Below, in pieces: positions 1-13,200 of a DNA stretch of 64,000 nt (positions are counted from its first letter, which is position 1; each line of letters begins with the position of its first letter). Made by a program: the position numbers and the translations under genes. The notes beneath the pieces are model-generated. The model did not search any database and had not been told where the DNA came from. It worked only from the letters and a program-made list of their open reading frames with translations. This stretch comes from Branchiostoma floridae (lineage: Eukaryota > Chordata > Leptocardii > Amphioxiformes > Branchiostomatidae): the NCBI RefSeq assembly GCF_000003815.2, contig NC_049983.1, positions 23,579,639 through 23,643,638 of the forward strand, given 5' to 3'.

Positions 1-1118
1 ATAATTGTGTTTCATGTGACTGTGTTTCAGTGATTCTTCTTAAATTTCACAAAATATGAGCAGCTCTAATATCGCACCACAATAAAAGTCAGGATGCTAA
101 AAAACAGAAGTCGATTGCACTGTTTAATGAATCTGGCATGGCTGTTTTGTCAACAATATTAGCTACAGCTTCATTGTGCCCACAGGGCTACAAATTGCGT
201 ATTTGTGTTTATGTTTGGCCATGACTCGAACGTTCCTGTCCACTGACCATTGGTAAGCTAAAGTAATGTTTGTAGAACTTGATACTAGTATACATCAGAA
301 CCTCGTTTTTACACAAAGCTTCAAGAATGGCAATTATTCAATGTGTGAAAATACAATAATGGCAACCAAAATAATTCTATCCAGTTTAGAAGTTTCACTA
401 ATAGCTATCTGTCTATACAAATAGACAATGCTGGGGCATTCTTCTAATGATCAGACCACTAAATGTTCCAGTTAGGATGTTTATCAAAACTGCTGTCCTT
501 CATGGCAAGAATCGACAGAAATGTTACACGTCACTGTATCACTACTAATGTGCCTCTCTCAGTATTAAACGCTTAACAAACATCATGTATAATGATCATC
601 ATGATACAAAAACACTAGGCCAAGCTACCCTACCATTGTCACATTACATTCAAATGGTACCTTGAAAATAAGGTGAACAAATATTATGTACATGTCACAA
701 AAGTTAGTGTGTACAATGAAACAGAGTTACAGTCACCTGACAGGTAAATAATATCAAAACCAATCGCTTTGTCTATGTACAAGTTTACATTTATACAAAT
801 TATGTTGTACATATTCACATGACACAGATTGGGATTCAGTGCAAGAAACAGAAGTGTGCGGTAATTCGTTGTGTGATTAACTGGCTTCTACTGTACAATG
901 GATACTACATTGATCTATGTATCTGTTTGAATACCAGCTTAACATAATTATGTGGTGTGACTATGAACCAGACTATCTTGATTTTTCTCATTTGAGCAGA
1001 ATTCAAGGGAATAGGACCAGTTCAAAAACTGCCCTGACAAAACTGTGCAAAGTGATCAGAACACTGAACTTGTTATTGCCATTTCTTCGTTCATCACGCC
1101 AACTGTTTTCCTCAATCT
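1..1118. other. 3' flank of the large minus-strand gene
   Basis: No coding sequence is supported here. The part nearest the stop codon (about 917-1110) resembles the sequence beyond the stop of the second glycosyltransferase copy (about 63170-63361): both carry a shared stretch around 'TTTGAATACCAG' and a later 'CCTGACAAAA'. This suggests a 3' UTR that was duplicated together with the gene. A possible minus-strand poly(A) signal (ATTAAA) lies near 122-127, but that is weak. The rest is AT-rich and shows nothing else recognisable. Confidence 0.5.
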
Positions 1119-1261
1119 CTACTGATCTGCTGCTCCAGCCGGGATGCCACAGGCCTGCAGAAGGGTTTGGTCAGATTTGAACCGGCCAGCAGCTTTCTCG
1201 ACCTCTGAGTCACTGTTCTTGAGGATGTCCACAATCTTGCTAGGCCAACTCCTTGCATCTC
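1119..1261 (-). CDS. Terminal exon: second copy of the glycosyltransferase C-terminal tail
   Basis: The acceptor follows CTCCTGCAG, and phase 1 matches the donor at 1547. The 47 encoded residues end in ACGIPAGAADQ and a TAG. They repeat the pattern that ends the preceding exon (W..KI...L, then LLKACGIT): here W.SKIVDIL and LLQACGIPAG. So the tail helices occur twice in tandem at the end of the protein. The other glycosyltransferase copy in this window (63.4 kb) carries the tail once, with the same ACGIPAGAAD ending. The function of the tail is unknown. Confidence 0.7.
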
Positions 1262-4200
1262 CTGCAGGAGTGGTGTCATCTCCATTCATCTTCAAGATGT
1301 CATGACGTCACACGTGCAGAAATCACATGTACTGCACTGTGAAGTCAGATCGCTGAAAATGACCGAGAGAATCGGTAAAAAATTCCAGTGAGTGAAATGA
1401 GTTGGAAAATTTTTATTTTGATGTTGTTCTCTGGACAAGATTAGAAAACACCACAGAGCGTAAATTGTAAAGTTCTCAAATATGTGCGTAAAAGTAATCG
1501 TTATGATAAAAAAACAAAATATCATGAAGCGTCAAAGAAAGATGTACCTGTGATACCGCAGGCTTTTAGGAGCTCTCTCTGGGAGTCCACCCAGTACTCG
1601 GACTTCAGAAGTGCATCTTTGAACTTTTTTGCATTGTTGAATGCCGTCTCAGGGTCAAGCAGAGTTTCCCTGATTTTGCCCGCCCAGGTTTGGGCATTTG
1701 CCTCCATATCACTGTCTCGCACGCTGGTCTTCACGATTCTGTTCAGGAGGCCCCTTGGGAACTTCTCTTCGTTAACGAACTTCGTGATCATGTCCGCCAG
1801 TCCTGACTGGTCAGAGATGAGAACAGGCACACCAGCGGCAATGGCCTCCAGGCCAACTAGCCCAAACGGCTCAGAGCGGGACGGCATCAGGACCAGGTGG
1901 GCCGACATCATGTCGTTCCTGATGTCCTGATGTGTTCCGTACGTTCGGAGGATGGGAATCAGGTCGCTGCTGTCCAGGTTGTCTTCCAGGATCTTCTTGC
2001 TTCTCTCATAGTCATCCTTGCTGCTGCCGCGGGTGACCCATCGCACGTTCTTCAGATCGCTTGCGGTCATGCTGATGGATCTTGCTGCAAGATTGTAACC
2101 TTTCAGATGCTCAACATTCGTCACTCTTCCAATTGAAAGGATGACCTTTACTCCATCACCATTATCAGGTGTGATGTTGGCTTCTTCAAATATCCTGGAC
2201 GGCCTTGGGAGGAACAAGAAGTGTTCTTTTGGTTTCTTCCCTATCCTGTACTTGTTCTTGAACTGGTTGTAGATCCGCGGGCCCACCGAGAAAGCTGCCT
2301 TTGCGTTGTTGACTTTATCAAGCATATTCTTCACTTTCTCAGAAGCTTCAGTAGCCTTCTGGGTTCCCTTGAAGTGATCAGTGTCCTCAGGTAAGGCGTG
2401 AGTGAACATGATCAGGTCTGCCTCCTCGTAGTACGCATCCTTGATGTTTCGCGCAGCTGTATCTGTGATGTGAGCATGGCCAATAATGACGTCAACATGT
2501 GGCGGGAACTTCGACTTCGGGTAGTAGGTCAGGTATTGAAACGTCAGCCAGTCCGTGGATGGCTCTGTCTTGTCCTCTAATGCTTGATGGGGTTTGATAA
2601 GCCGGATACCGTCATTGCCTGCTGCCTCTTGGTCTTCTTTCGTCACACGCAGGACTGTACAATAAACGACTGCCTTGAATGCGGCCAGAGTTTGTCCCAC
2701 CCTGCTGTTGATGGTAGAAAGTCCCCCCTTGGAGGTCCCATACTCGTCATTGATTAACAAGACTACTGGTACTTTGGAACCTTGGGAAAAGAGATAAAAA
2801 CAAAGACGGTATTAAATGATTAGCAAACTCGTTGTACACACCTGGTACATGTAGCTTGGAGACATTGCTAACTATAAAAAGAAATCTATCTACACCAGAA
2901 CATATGTGATATATGTAGTGACCGCTCTCTTATCTTTGTCAGGTAATAAATCTTACACTTACAAATAAATTACCGGTATCAAACACTCCAATGGTACCCA
3001 AAATCAGAGCTGCTGCCTGGCATGTCCATGTATCATATTGCTGCAATTCATCAAAATGAAATAAATGTTTCAAATATGTAAGCTTTTGCACGATGCTCAC
3101 AGTATTCTGCAGACAGTTATTTGCTGATTTAACTCTTTGCATGAAGGAAGATAGTAGTAGTCCACTGTGTCCTGCTGCTGCAGTGGTCTGGACACCTCAG
3201 TCTTTCTTCAACTCTTTCCACTTCGTCCTGTTCATTGCGAGCTTCCTGAGCTCCCTAAGTTTCCTTTCTGACCGTAATGAGTCCTCTTTCTTTGAGGTCT
3301 GCCCTTAGTAAGCCCAGAAGGTTCTTGCAGTGCCTTCCTTTTCGGGCTTTGTAGGTGTTGGAGCCAATCAAGGCAAATTCCAAGGAAGATACCTTTATGA
3401 TATATCAATCAAGTATTTATGTATTACCTTGACAGCTCAAGGAAGAATCAGCATTGCTTCCATGTGCAGCCCCAGTGCTGCCTCCATGTGCGGCCTCAGG
3501 GCTGCCTCCATCTGGAGCCCCAGGGCTGCCTCCATGTGCGGCCTCAGTGTTGCCTCCATGTGGAGCCTCAGGACTGCCTCCATGTGGAGCCTCAGTGCTG
3601 CCTCCATGTGGAGCCTCAGTGTTGCCTCCATGTGGAGCCTCAGTGTTGCCTCCATGTGGAGCCTCAGTGTTGCCTCCATGTGGAGCCTCAGTGCTGCCTC
3701 CATGTGGAGCCTCAGTGTTGCCTCCATGTGGAGCCTCAGTGCTGCCTCCATGTGGAGCCTCAGTGTTGCCTCCATGTGGAGCCTCAGTGTTGCCTCCATG
3801 TGGAGCCTCAGTGCTGCCTCCATGTGGAGCCTCAGTGCTGCCTCCATGTGGAGCCTCAGTGCTGCCTCCATGTGGAGCCTCAGTGCTGCCCCCATGTGGA
3901 GCCTCAGTGCTGCCTCCATGTGGAGCTTCTGTGCTGCCTCCATGTGGAGCCTCAGGGCTGCCTCCATTTGTCATGGCATTCTGTTGAGATGTCTGTAACG
4001 TTAGATGGCTGACTTGCCCCGCACCTCTGCTGGGTGGCACAGCTGCACCTGCAAGACAAAAATGTCAAAATGTCAAAATGCAAGATTACCTCTCAGACTG
4101 GTGGGTGATTCACTCAGCTATGCTGTGGAATGAAAAATGAATAATGGATTATCTTGTTTACTTCTTCCCACATGAATAAGTTCCAATCATGTTTTAATTG

Positions 4201-7200
4201 TTTTTCATGTGATGCTGCTTTGGCTCTCACGACATTCTTAGCAACTTTCTACTCATTAGTGAAGAGAACTTAGCACTTTTTGAATGCCAATGGGTACTCC
4301 CTGAGTTATATATGTCTGAAATGAATTGATGGTTATGCAATTAATAACAGCTGCTTTAACATGGTTATTTTTGTTCTGGTAACATTGATTTTGCCACAGT
4401 ATTCTTGATGTAAATCAGTCATAGGACTTCTTCAAGAACATAATTAAAAGCAGCGACAGCGTTTCAAGTTTTTTAAAAAAATCATTCCGATGAACCACAG
4501 AGCATCCCAGAATGCGCCCTAGGTTCACTCTAATTGTTACTGAAGTTTACTGAAGTCCCAGTGAAGCTCCAAAGATCTGCGACCGCAACGGTCAATTCGG
4601 AAATCTTGGACTGACTTACTTCCGGTAGGCAACCCGGAAGAAAGTGGATTTGGTTGCGGCTTACAACGGTATAAATGTGAAAAAATGACGCCGATGTGTT
4701 GAGAATAAGTTATAAATATCAATCTGACTGGAGGTTTTAAAGTTCAGAACATTTGATATTTTGGCGCCAAAAATCTTATAACCTAAAGTTTTCCCTTTAA
4801 CAAAATTCCCCGGAAATTATCTCATTTAAAAAGAAAATTAAAAGAATGTACACATGTACTCACAGGTTGGTATGTCTCCTTTCTGAAACAAGAAAAACAA
4901 ATAACGTGATTTTTGCATTTCTTCTGCAAGTTTAAGTTAGACCACTTTTTCCCAATGGTCCCAAAATCAGGGGCCAAACTTAAATCACTTACTCACTGCC
5001 CCAAGACCTATCTACTACGGTACCAAAAATCATGAACCTGGTACTTCCAGAAAATTTGACCTCCAGCTTTGACGCTCTAGGTAACTGGAAATCATATCTC
5101 GCGTACTGAACAAAGAAGCTTTACCAGTGTGCCTATAGCATGAAAGTAACTTGTAGGCAGAGTTAAATCTTACCTCATTGAATACATGCTGACACACAGT
5201 TTCGTCTTGTGGTGTCTTGATGGTAACTTTGCCATTGACACGTCTACCATTAGGCCTATTAAGCAACATTTGAACATTCTGGCCTTTTCTGGCACGGCAG
5301 AGAGTTGCTCGTAGGGTCATGTGCTCTATCTCTTCCTGGCCTCCATTGACAGCTACAGCAACAGCAATTTTCTCACCATGATAAAGGTCGAACATTGCAT
5401 CGTTGTGTCCACATCTGGTGAAGCCTTCGCGGTACTCATCCGTTTCTACGCTTGTGTCTCTGCAGACAACGTGGAATTCCACGTGATCTACGTCGGGATT
5501 GATGTACGATACAAACCGACAATTCAAAGTCATTGCCGACAGTGCATCTTGCATGACCTTTCTCACAGTAATAGATCTGGTCCAAAACACGAAAAGGGGA
5601 CAGAAGGTCAGCAGAAGTATGGACAGTTTGTCCAAATGTATCTGATGCATGGTTGAAGCTGTGATGTCTGCCCAGCCTTCTCCATCAAAATGCTTCAGCA
5701 GAACACATTGCATGTCTTCAGAACCAGGAGGTCGCCTCATCTGAAGTTCCATGGGTCCAACAGGCTGTGCACCATGTAGGTTGACGTGAACAGCCGGGGA
5801 GAACAGCACCTGATCCAGTAGCTCACGTGGACAGGTGTCCTCATCCAGGGACCAGGGATAGCCAGAGATCCAGCTGAAGCCTTCTTCACCCCTTAAGATA
5901 CCAGGAATGTCTACGATGGAGATGCTTACAGCTGTGTCTTGCTGAAGGATTCCTGGTGGCACAACAAGCTTGACAAAACCAGAAATCTCAATCTCCCCTC
6001 CTGTTGGTCCGACAAAGGCCTTTGTTGTCTTTGCATAGTGTAACTCATTGGGTACTCCTAAACAAATAAATTTCAAAGTATTGGTATTAATACGTGCTTG
6101 ATATGTGTTATTGGTAACACCTGACTGTCTTCCCAGTTCAGAACACATTATGAAAAGAAACATAACCTAAATGCAAGCAAAACAGAGCATCAAATTTTGG
6201 GATGGACGGCGGAATTTGAAGCTAAATTGTCCGCATGATTATAATATGCTTTATCTCAAATCTATTTTGTATCTTAGGACACGGAAGCTTAAATGATACC
6301 AAATGTATTGCTCTTGATTATGCATTAGTTTTCATGTGCTGACAAATGATGACATTGAAGATATAAGTCAGGATACACGTTTAAGGGAGTAAAAAGTAAT
6401 TGCATTGTTGCTTTGCTCATGCAGTTAATATACATCATATATACATAATATACATCTGTTGTAAGAATCTGATTTGAAACCTACCTGGAATGTCTCGCAC
6501 AACAGCAGTGAGGCTGATCCCGGCTGCCATCATGTCCTTCTCCAGCATTCTGAGGTTACCTAACATTTAAAATAAGCCTGATTTGGTAACATGGCAAAAT
6601 GCATAGAAATATGTCCATTGTGCAAATAAAAATTTAAAAAAAGAGAGAAAACTTCAATGATCAATCAGTAATGGTAAAAACTGTATGATGATATCAAGTC
6701 TACCCAAGGGCAGTATTCAGTCCCAAGTCTACCTTGATCATTGTGGTGAATATTTGTCACATGGAATTGCAAATTTGATTTTGAAAGTAAAGGTTTTTTG
6801 AAGAGAATGTAGGTCAATAATTTATGTAGCAAATGCAGCAATGGGTGTGGGAATGCAGTTAGTACTAACCGGTTGAGATGTGCCCACGCTTCATTGTCCT
6901 GATGATGTCATGTGGCGTCTCTGTTCCTGCAGTTTCCTTTTGCCCAGTACGCGCTGACCACACCCGCTGAAGTAGCCTTATATCTGTCTCGTCAAGCCGG
7001 CTGAGAATGCTTCCTAACATCTGCTGGAAATCTATGGGGATCACAAATGATATTTTTGGCATTACTGTCAGTTGAATACTTTGGGAAATTTTAAAACATA
7101 AAATACGTAATATAATAATTCTAGGAAGACTTAATAAGCTACTTTAGGAAGACTTAAGCTTTGCATCTTAAAACAACTGCTTGGTTTTGTCAACTCTACC

Positions 7201-10200
7201 TCAATGTGATGAAGTAGAATCTGAGTTAAACACTGAATGTGATGGCATTAGGAGTCTTCTGTAAGTGCTGTATGCTAATAATATGTTAACTGATTATGGT
7301 AATACGATAATAAACTCACCCTTTTCCTCATCTGTCATGATCTGAAAAACATAAACCAATACGTTGAAAGATGTGGAGAAAACCTTCAATTGAAAACCTT
7401 CATATATTCCCACAGGCAAACTTTGATTGAGATTTTAAGATCATTATAAAACAAAACCTTGACTGGGTAACTTCCAACAATAAGCCAAATTTTTAACTGT
7501 TCAACTGTCTTTGTCAAGCAATGGACGATCCACTGCTTCTGTGACATCACAATATGTAAGATAGCACACTTATCAATTATTATAGTACTGTTAGATTTTT
7601 GTGTTGGAAGTTAAAGTTTATCATTATCCAGAATGACTTCTACCAACACAGATGAACTTTCAAGTTAAGCGTAACTACCTTGTTCATGATTCTGTGCAGC
7701 CTCTCTTGTGACACAACTGCCCCATCCATCTCTATCTCCTCACGTTCCAGGCTGCACAGAACAGGAGCCCGCTGCTGGAGCACCCGGACCATCCTGTCTC
7801 TGGAGCCCGATGGGTACAGCAGGATCGGCAGCAGGAGCTTGTCGTTCCGAACTGGGAACTCGTAGTCGAGGTTTGACCAGTGCCTGTGATGTAGGGTCTG
7901 GGGACTGATGACCAGGGCAACCATTCTGTTGTTTGTGTTGAGCAGGAGCTCCACTGTTTTCTCTGTAATTGATACAGTAGGCTGGATGTTCTCTGTGTCA
8001 CAGGATATCCCGGATTCAGAATCAGGCTTGATGTTCTCCGTGTGACAGGACACGCCGGATTCAGATGCGGCTGTCTGGAGAGGCGAGATGAACTCTTCCG
8101 TGTAGTCGTCTGTATGGAGAATTACACTTAGCTCTTTTCCTGAAATAGAATGAGTGACAAATGACTCAAAATGTTTGATGTTTTCGTAAAGGCTGTACCA
8201 GCGTAATGAAGGATTTGGTTTACAAATATATAGGTTGGGTAATACCCGTAACATTTGGCGAAAATTGATGAGACGGCAATTCTGCGGCAATCGCCCGAGC
8301 CTCACTTATGATAATAGCTTTATTGCAGAACGATTGTACAAGGTACAGAGTATGGCTCATATGTGACAGGGACGGTTTTCAGTAGCACTTGCAGGAAAAT
8401 GTAGTCTCAAAGTGTCCATGATCAATAATAACGCACCTCGTTTCTCCCTCAAGAAGCAATCCGCAAACTCTGGACAGCACATCTCCACCGCGGCTCCCAG
8501 CTGGTAACGGTTTTCTACATTTTGTACTAGCTTCACCAGGTTGTTGACCCTATCTTTGGGCGTCAGCTGGCTTCTAGTATTGTCACACTGGTCCAGTGAC
8601 AATCGTCTCCCAAGCTCCATCGTGTCCAACACCGGGCCGATCGTTCGCATGTTGCTGGGGGCTCTCTTTGGCAGTATCACTTTGCAGTCCCCTCCTGAGT
8701 TCTCTGTGCAATTCAGATTTCAGATAACATTGTGAATTAAAAGAGTAACATCATAAGAACGCATGTCATACCATCGTATGGATACAACAGAGGTGCATAT
8801 CCATGTCTGGTACTACATGTATGTTAGATAGCTTCAAATAGCAATGTAGTAAAATCATTCTTTATTCATAGTAAAGAAAGGTACACAGAGCCCAGGACAC
8901 GATGGTCATTGCTGACCAAACATGCAGGGGGACATAGGACATAGGACATAACATAAATAGTATTGCACAGTGTCGGTATTGCTTATTATTACTTTAAAAC
9001 ATTATATTTAGTTTAGTTCGGTTTTAAATTGTCTAAATTTGATTTAAAATCACAACATTTCAGTCATCAATATTGTCCATATAAGTGCTCTACATTTATT
9101 AGCCTTGTAGGTTTTTACAATAGCGTTTCCGATTTCCAATGTGGTTCGTGGCGTGAGTTCCAAATAGCATATGACGACAGCATTGCAATGCGGCTTACAT
9201 CAGTAAACAGAGTCTTCGGTGGTTTAGCTTTAACTATTTTGAACAGTGTTCTAAGCCTGGTCTTGTTCTCTGGCGTGACGAGTCCCCTTGATCCGACCTC
9301 AAAGCAGGTTAGCGTAACGGAAATGCCTGCATTTTTTAAATCTTCCGCTAGGTCGCTGTATTTATTGACTTTTCGGTCATGACTTGTTTTGATGTTCTTT
9401 TCAAACGGTACAGTCAGTTCGTGGATGTGGAGGGTCTTCTGTTCTGGCAAATAGATGACCAAATCTGGTTTCTGGGTAGTGGGTATTGTATGGACCGGGA
9501 TGGTACCTCCGTTAGTTGTGTAACCTTGTACATGTATGTCCGCATAGATGGTGGCGTTGATCCGAGAGGGGTCAATGGACTCTATGATGGTGTCCGTTAT
9601 GTGCTTCAATACCGAGTTGTGTCGGAATGTGTATCGTCCTTGTTGGAGAGCGACACCGCAGTGGTTCAGAACGTGGTGGAGACTGTTTCCCGGTTGCCAC
9701 ACAGTTTACATCTGTCAGTGGTACGTTTTCCCCAAGTGGTCAGGTTACAGAGTGTGGGGAGGGCGTCGATGGAGGCACGCACAGCGAAACTGAGGATGCC
9801 CCTCGGCAGGTCGTACATAGCGGACCGCCATGTCAGGTCGCATTTTTCTTCCTCAAGCAGTTGTAGCATCTGCCCTTGCTGTAGAAGGTTTTCCTGATGT
9901 TTACTCCAGACGTCATGACGCATATCTGTGACTTGTTGTTTGACATGTTTACGTATTGATGTCCATTCTGAGTCCTTTGCCGCATGGATGGCTTGCTGGT
10001 GGATGGTGTGACACTTTCCAATACCCCATTTCTGCATTTTCCTAGTCCATTGCGATTCGCGGTCCAGTTTGGCTTGTAAAGCGTGTTTCACCTTCTCATC
10101 GGCTTTGAGGACTAACTACTGTAGGCCAGAGCGTGGGCTTCTAGGTACAAGTCTGAGATGCTTTTGAAATTGAGACCCCTTGTGTTATACAGAATTGCAT

Positions 10201-13200
10201 TTATTGCACTAGGTTGCATTCTGAGCCATGTTTTGATCGCCTTTGTGTGGGTAGAATCAAGTTTTTGTAGCTGGGTGTCTGTCAGGTCGTGCACCATCAG
10301 CATGTACCTCCAAGATGGGAAGGCGTACTCCATGTATACCCCCAAATAGCAATAATTGGTTTTGATATAAATAATTAAGGTGTACTGCATTCCAGTAAAA
10401 AGTTTGTACGTTTACACAGAGGTGGCCAATTCACATTAAAATTCAGAAGGTCAGCATCAAGCAAACGTTTCATGTAATTGTCATAATCATAAAAATTAGG
10501 AACAAGTTTAGTTTCTAACAAAATTATGCCTTGTACAATATGTAACCTAATAAGTGGAATTACCTGTTCGATGAGCTTGCGAGATCCCAGTCATCCAAAC
10601 CTTGCGAAACTCAGATGGTACTCTGAAAAGAAAACGGTGCATGGAATCAGTTACTCTACCAGTCTACGTTATTTTCAACTTCCAAATGTATCCTGCTGAA
10701 GATGTTAGTTTCCATTGTTTTCTAATCACTTTTAATTTAGACTATCAGGAAGCAATATGCATCTGATTCGGCACTTGGGAATTGCAAGTATGACCTCAAA
10801 GATGAAGCTAAGTTTATCTCTTTTAATCTACACAATAGTCCAAAATTTAATGTAAATTGCCAAAGATGGCGTAGATCAATAGATTGAGTACTTTACTTCA
10901 TAGATGATGTCATACACCTTACCCTGAATCCTGTTCCACTGGCGAATCACCTGTTGGCAATGCCTGAAATTCAGGTTCACTTCCTTCCTCTGGTGGTGTA
11001 GAGCAGAACATGAGCTTGTACTGGATGCAGGGGATCCACTTCTCTTTGATCTCAAACAAGGCACTACTGAGGAACTTCCTGACTCGCAGACCTTCTGTGA
11101 AGACTTTGGAGGACGACAGAAGCACCACCTTCAAGTAGTGGTTGACTTTGGTGACCACAAATGTTTGCTGCTCTTCGTCTGTAGGGAAGCGAGCACAACC
11201 GGCAAACACACGGGACTCCTCCAGTCCGAACCTACGCACACACAAGGCTTGCAGACGGCAGAACATGCCACTGGGTAGAAACTTCTCATTGAACTCGAAG
11301 TAGAGTGGATGCGGACAGACATGCATGTTGCTGGGATACAGCTTGGTGTTGTCCCCATGACAGCTGAGGAGTGCAGGTACGAAATAGATCTCTTCTTGCT
11401 GGGCTTTCTCATTGGCATCATCTACAGCTGCAGCTGTGGCATTGCAAATGAGATAGAACTTCTCCATGAGCGCCTTCAGGAAGGACTTGCGTTGAAGCAG
11501 AGCCTTCTTTTCCCAGATCCTTGTGAGCAACTTGTCGCTTAGGATTCCCTCTTGTTCCAGCCTCTCCCACATCTTTTTCACTTCGGGATCTGTCTCTCTA
11601 TCCAGTTGGTACTCACGAACTGTGATGATGGTCTTAAAGGCATCAATCATCACCTGTGGCTGTAGGGTGACGTCATCACGGAGACTGGGCTCATCAAAGA
11701 AGATGATATCACCACGATCGTGGAGGAAGGTGAGAACCATGGCGAGGGTGTGCCTGTCTGTGATGCTGATGTCAGGATCTCGGGCGAGTTCCACTACTTC
11801 TTGGAACGTGCAAAACGGACCGTCGTCTTTCCTCTTGGTCTTCAGCCTGGAGTTAAGATGAAGCCATTTGATGGGGATTTCCTCGCCTATGTGTGGCAGA
11901 TGTGTTGCCACCTCTCGTATGTAGTCACGAATCTCGTCAACTGCTGCGTCCTCAGTTGTGTTATCCACTGCAAATATCTTTGGCATGACCAGCTTGCCTG
12001 CCGCCTTCCCTTCAATGTGGCTCCGTATCTCTTCTTTATATTTTTCAATGTATTCCTGTAGAACACATCCAATAAAGTACAGTTGTTATCATCAATTACT
12101 ACTAGTACTCTTTGCAGAAACAATACAACTGTTACAGATTAAAAACGTGTCACTGAAATGCACAATGCATGATATATAATAATAGAAAAGTTTGATATGC
12201 AGTTGAATTAAGTCCTATTCAGCTGTTTGGCAAGCTAATCTACAATATAACATGTTTAATGTGTTTTGCCTACCAAACAAATGAGAAAACCTAAGGCAGA
12301 GACTTTATCTCCTGGGGAATAAAAACAACCACACCTTGGAGACCATGTCCTTGTGGGTGAGGGCGATGATGATTGGAGGGCGTACTGTGTTGTGCTGAGT
12401 GTGGGAGCAAATAGAGTTGAGCCAGTGGTCCAGGTAGTCTGTTTTAAAAAAGACACTAATGAATACAAGACAGTACTCTTCCAGAATCAGTGTCATGAAA
12501 TATTTTAATGACACTATTATGATGTGACAAATTGCATTTAATTCCTTTAAACAAAATGTATCTTCTTGACCTTAATAGCATCTGATTCAGTAGCATCATT
12601 TGGTCAACACAGAAGTGTGTACAATTGTGTTAGTACAATTAGTAGTTACTGTAGCTTTTTCTTTCTTTTTTTTTCTATTTCAAAACCAGGTTGACGTACC
12701 TCCTCCCGTTCTCAGGTTGTCCACAGATGCCATGTTGTCCGGATCTGGTACAGGGTCCGACAGTTTCTGCAGCAGAGACATGACGAGGATGTAGACTCCC
12801 AGGTGGGTGATGAAGCAGTGGTGGGTCCCGTAGTAAGTCGCCTGGCCGCCGAAATCCCAGAAGGACAGACGTGGATGTGTGGCAGTGCCAAGTTCATCTT
12901 GAGTAATACCCGCCTTCCACTGTCTCTCTGCAGATTCAAGTACATTGTCTGGAATGATACCAGTATGGTGTTTTTCTGAGGTGCCTTTTGACATTGTCTC
13001 AGCAATGTTAGACTGCTCGTTGCTTGACCAGCTTGGTTGAGTTTGATCCTGATTTTCGTTGCTTAGTAACACTGGGTGGGTTTGCTTCTTAACTTCCCCG
13101 CTAGGAAAGCTTGGCTCAGTTTGCATCTGATGCTCCTCACTTTGCAACTCTGGCTCGGTTTGGTCCTGATGCTCCTCACTTTGCAACTCTGGCTCGGTTT

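Noticed and set aside
1484-2136. Plus-strand open frames over the glycosyltransferase exon (also 63306-63921)
   Set aside because: They are antisense shadows; the minus frame has clear GT4 motifs.
3330-4012. Long plus-strand frames of CLHVEPQC or SASMWSL repeats
   Set aside because: They are the complement and other frames of the 24-bp minisatellite. Only the minus-strand GGSTEAPH frame has flanking splice sites in phase.
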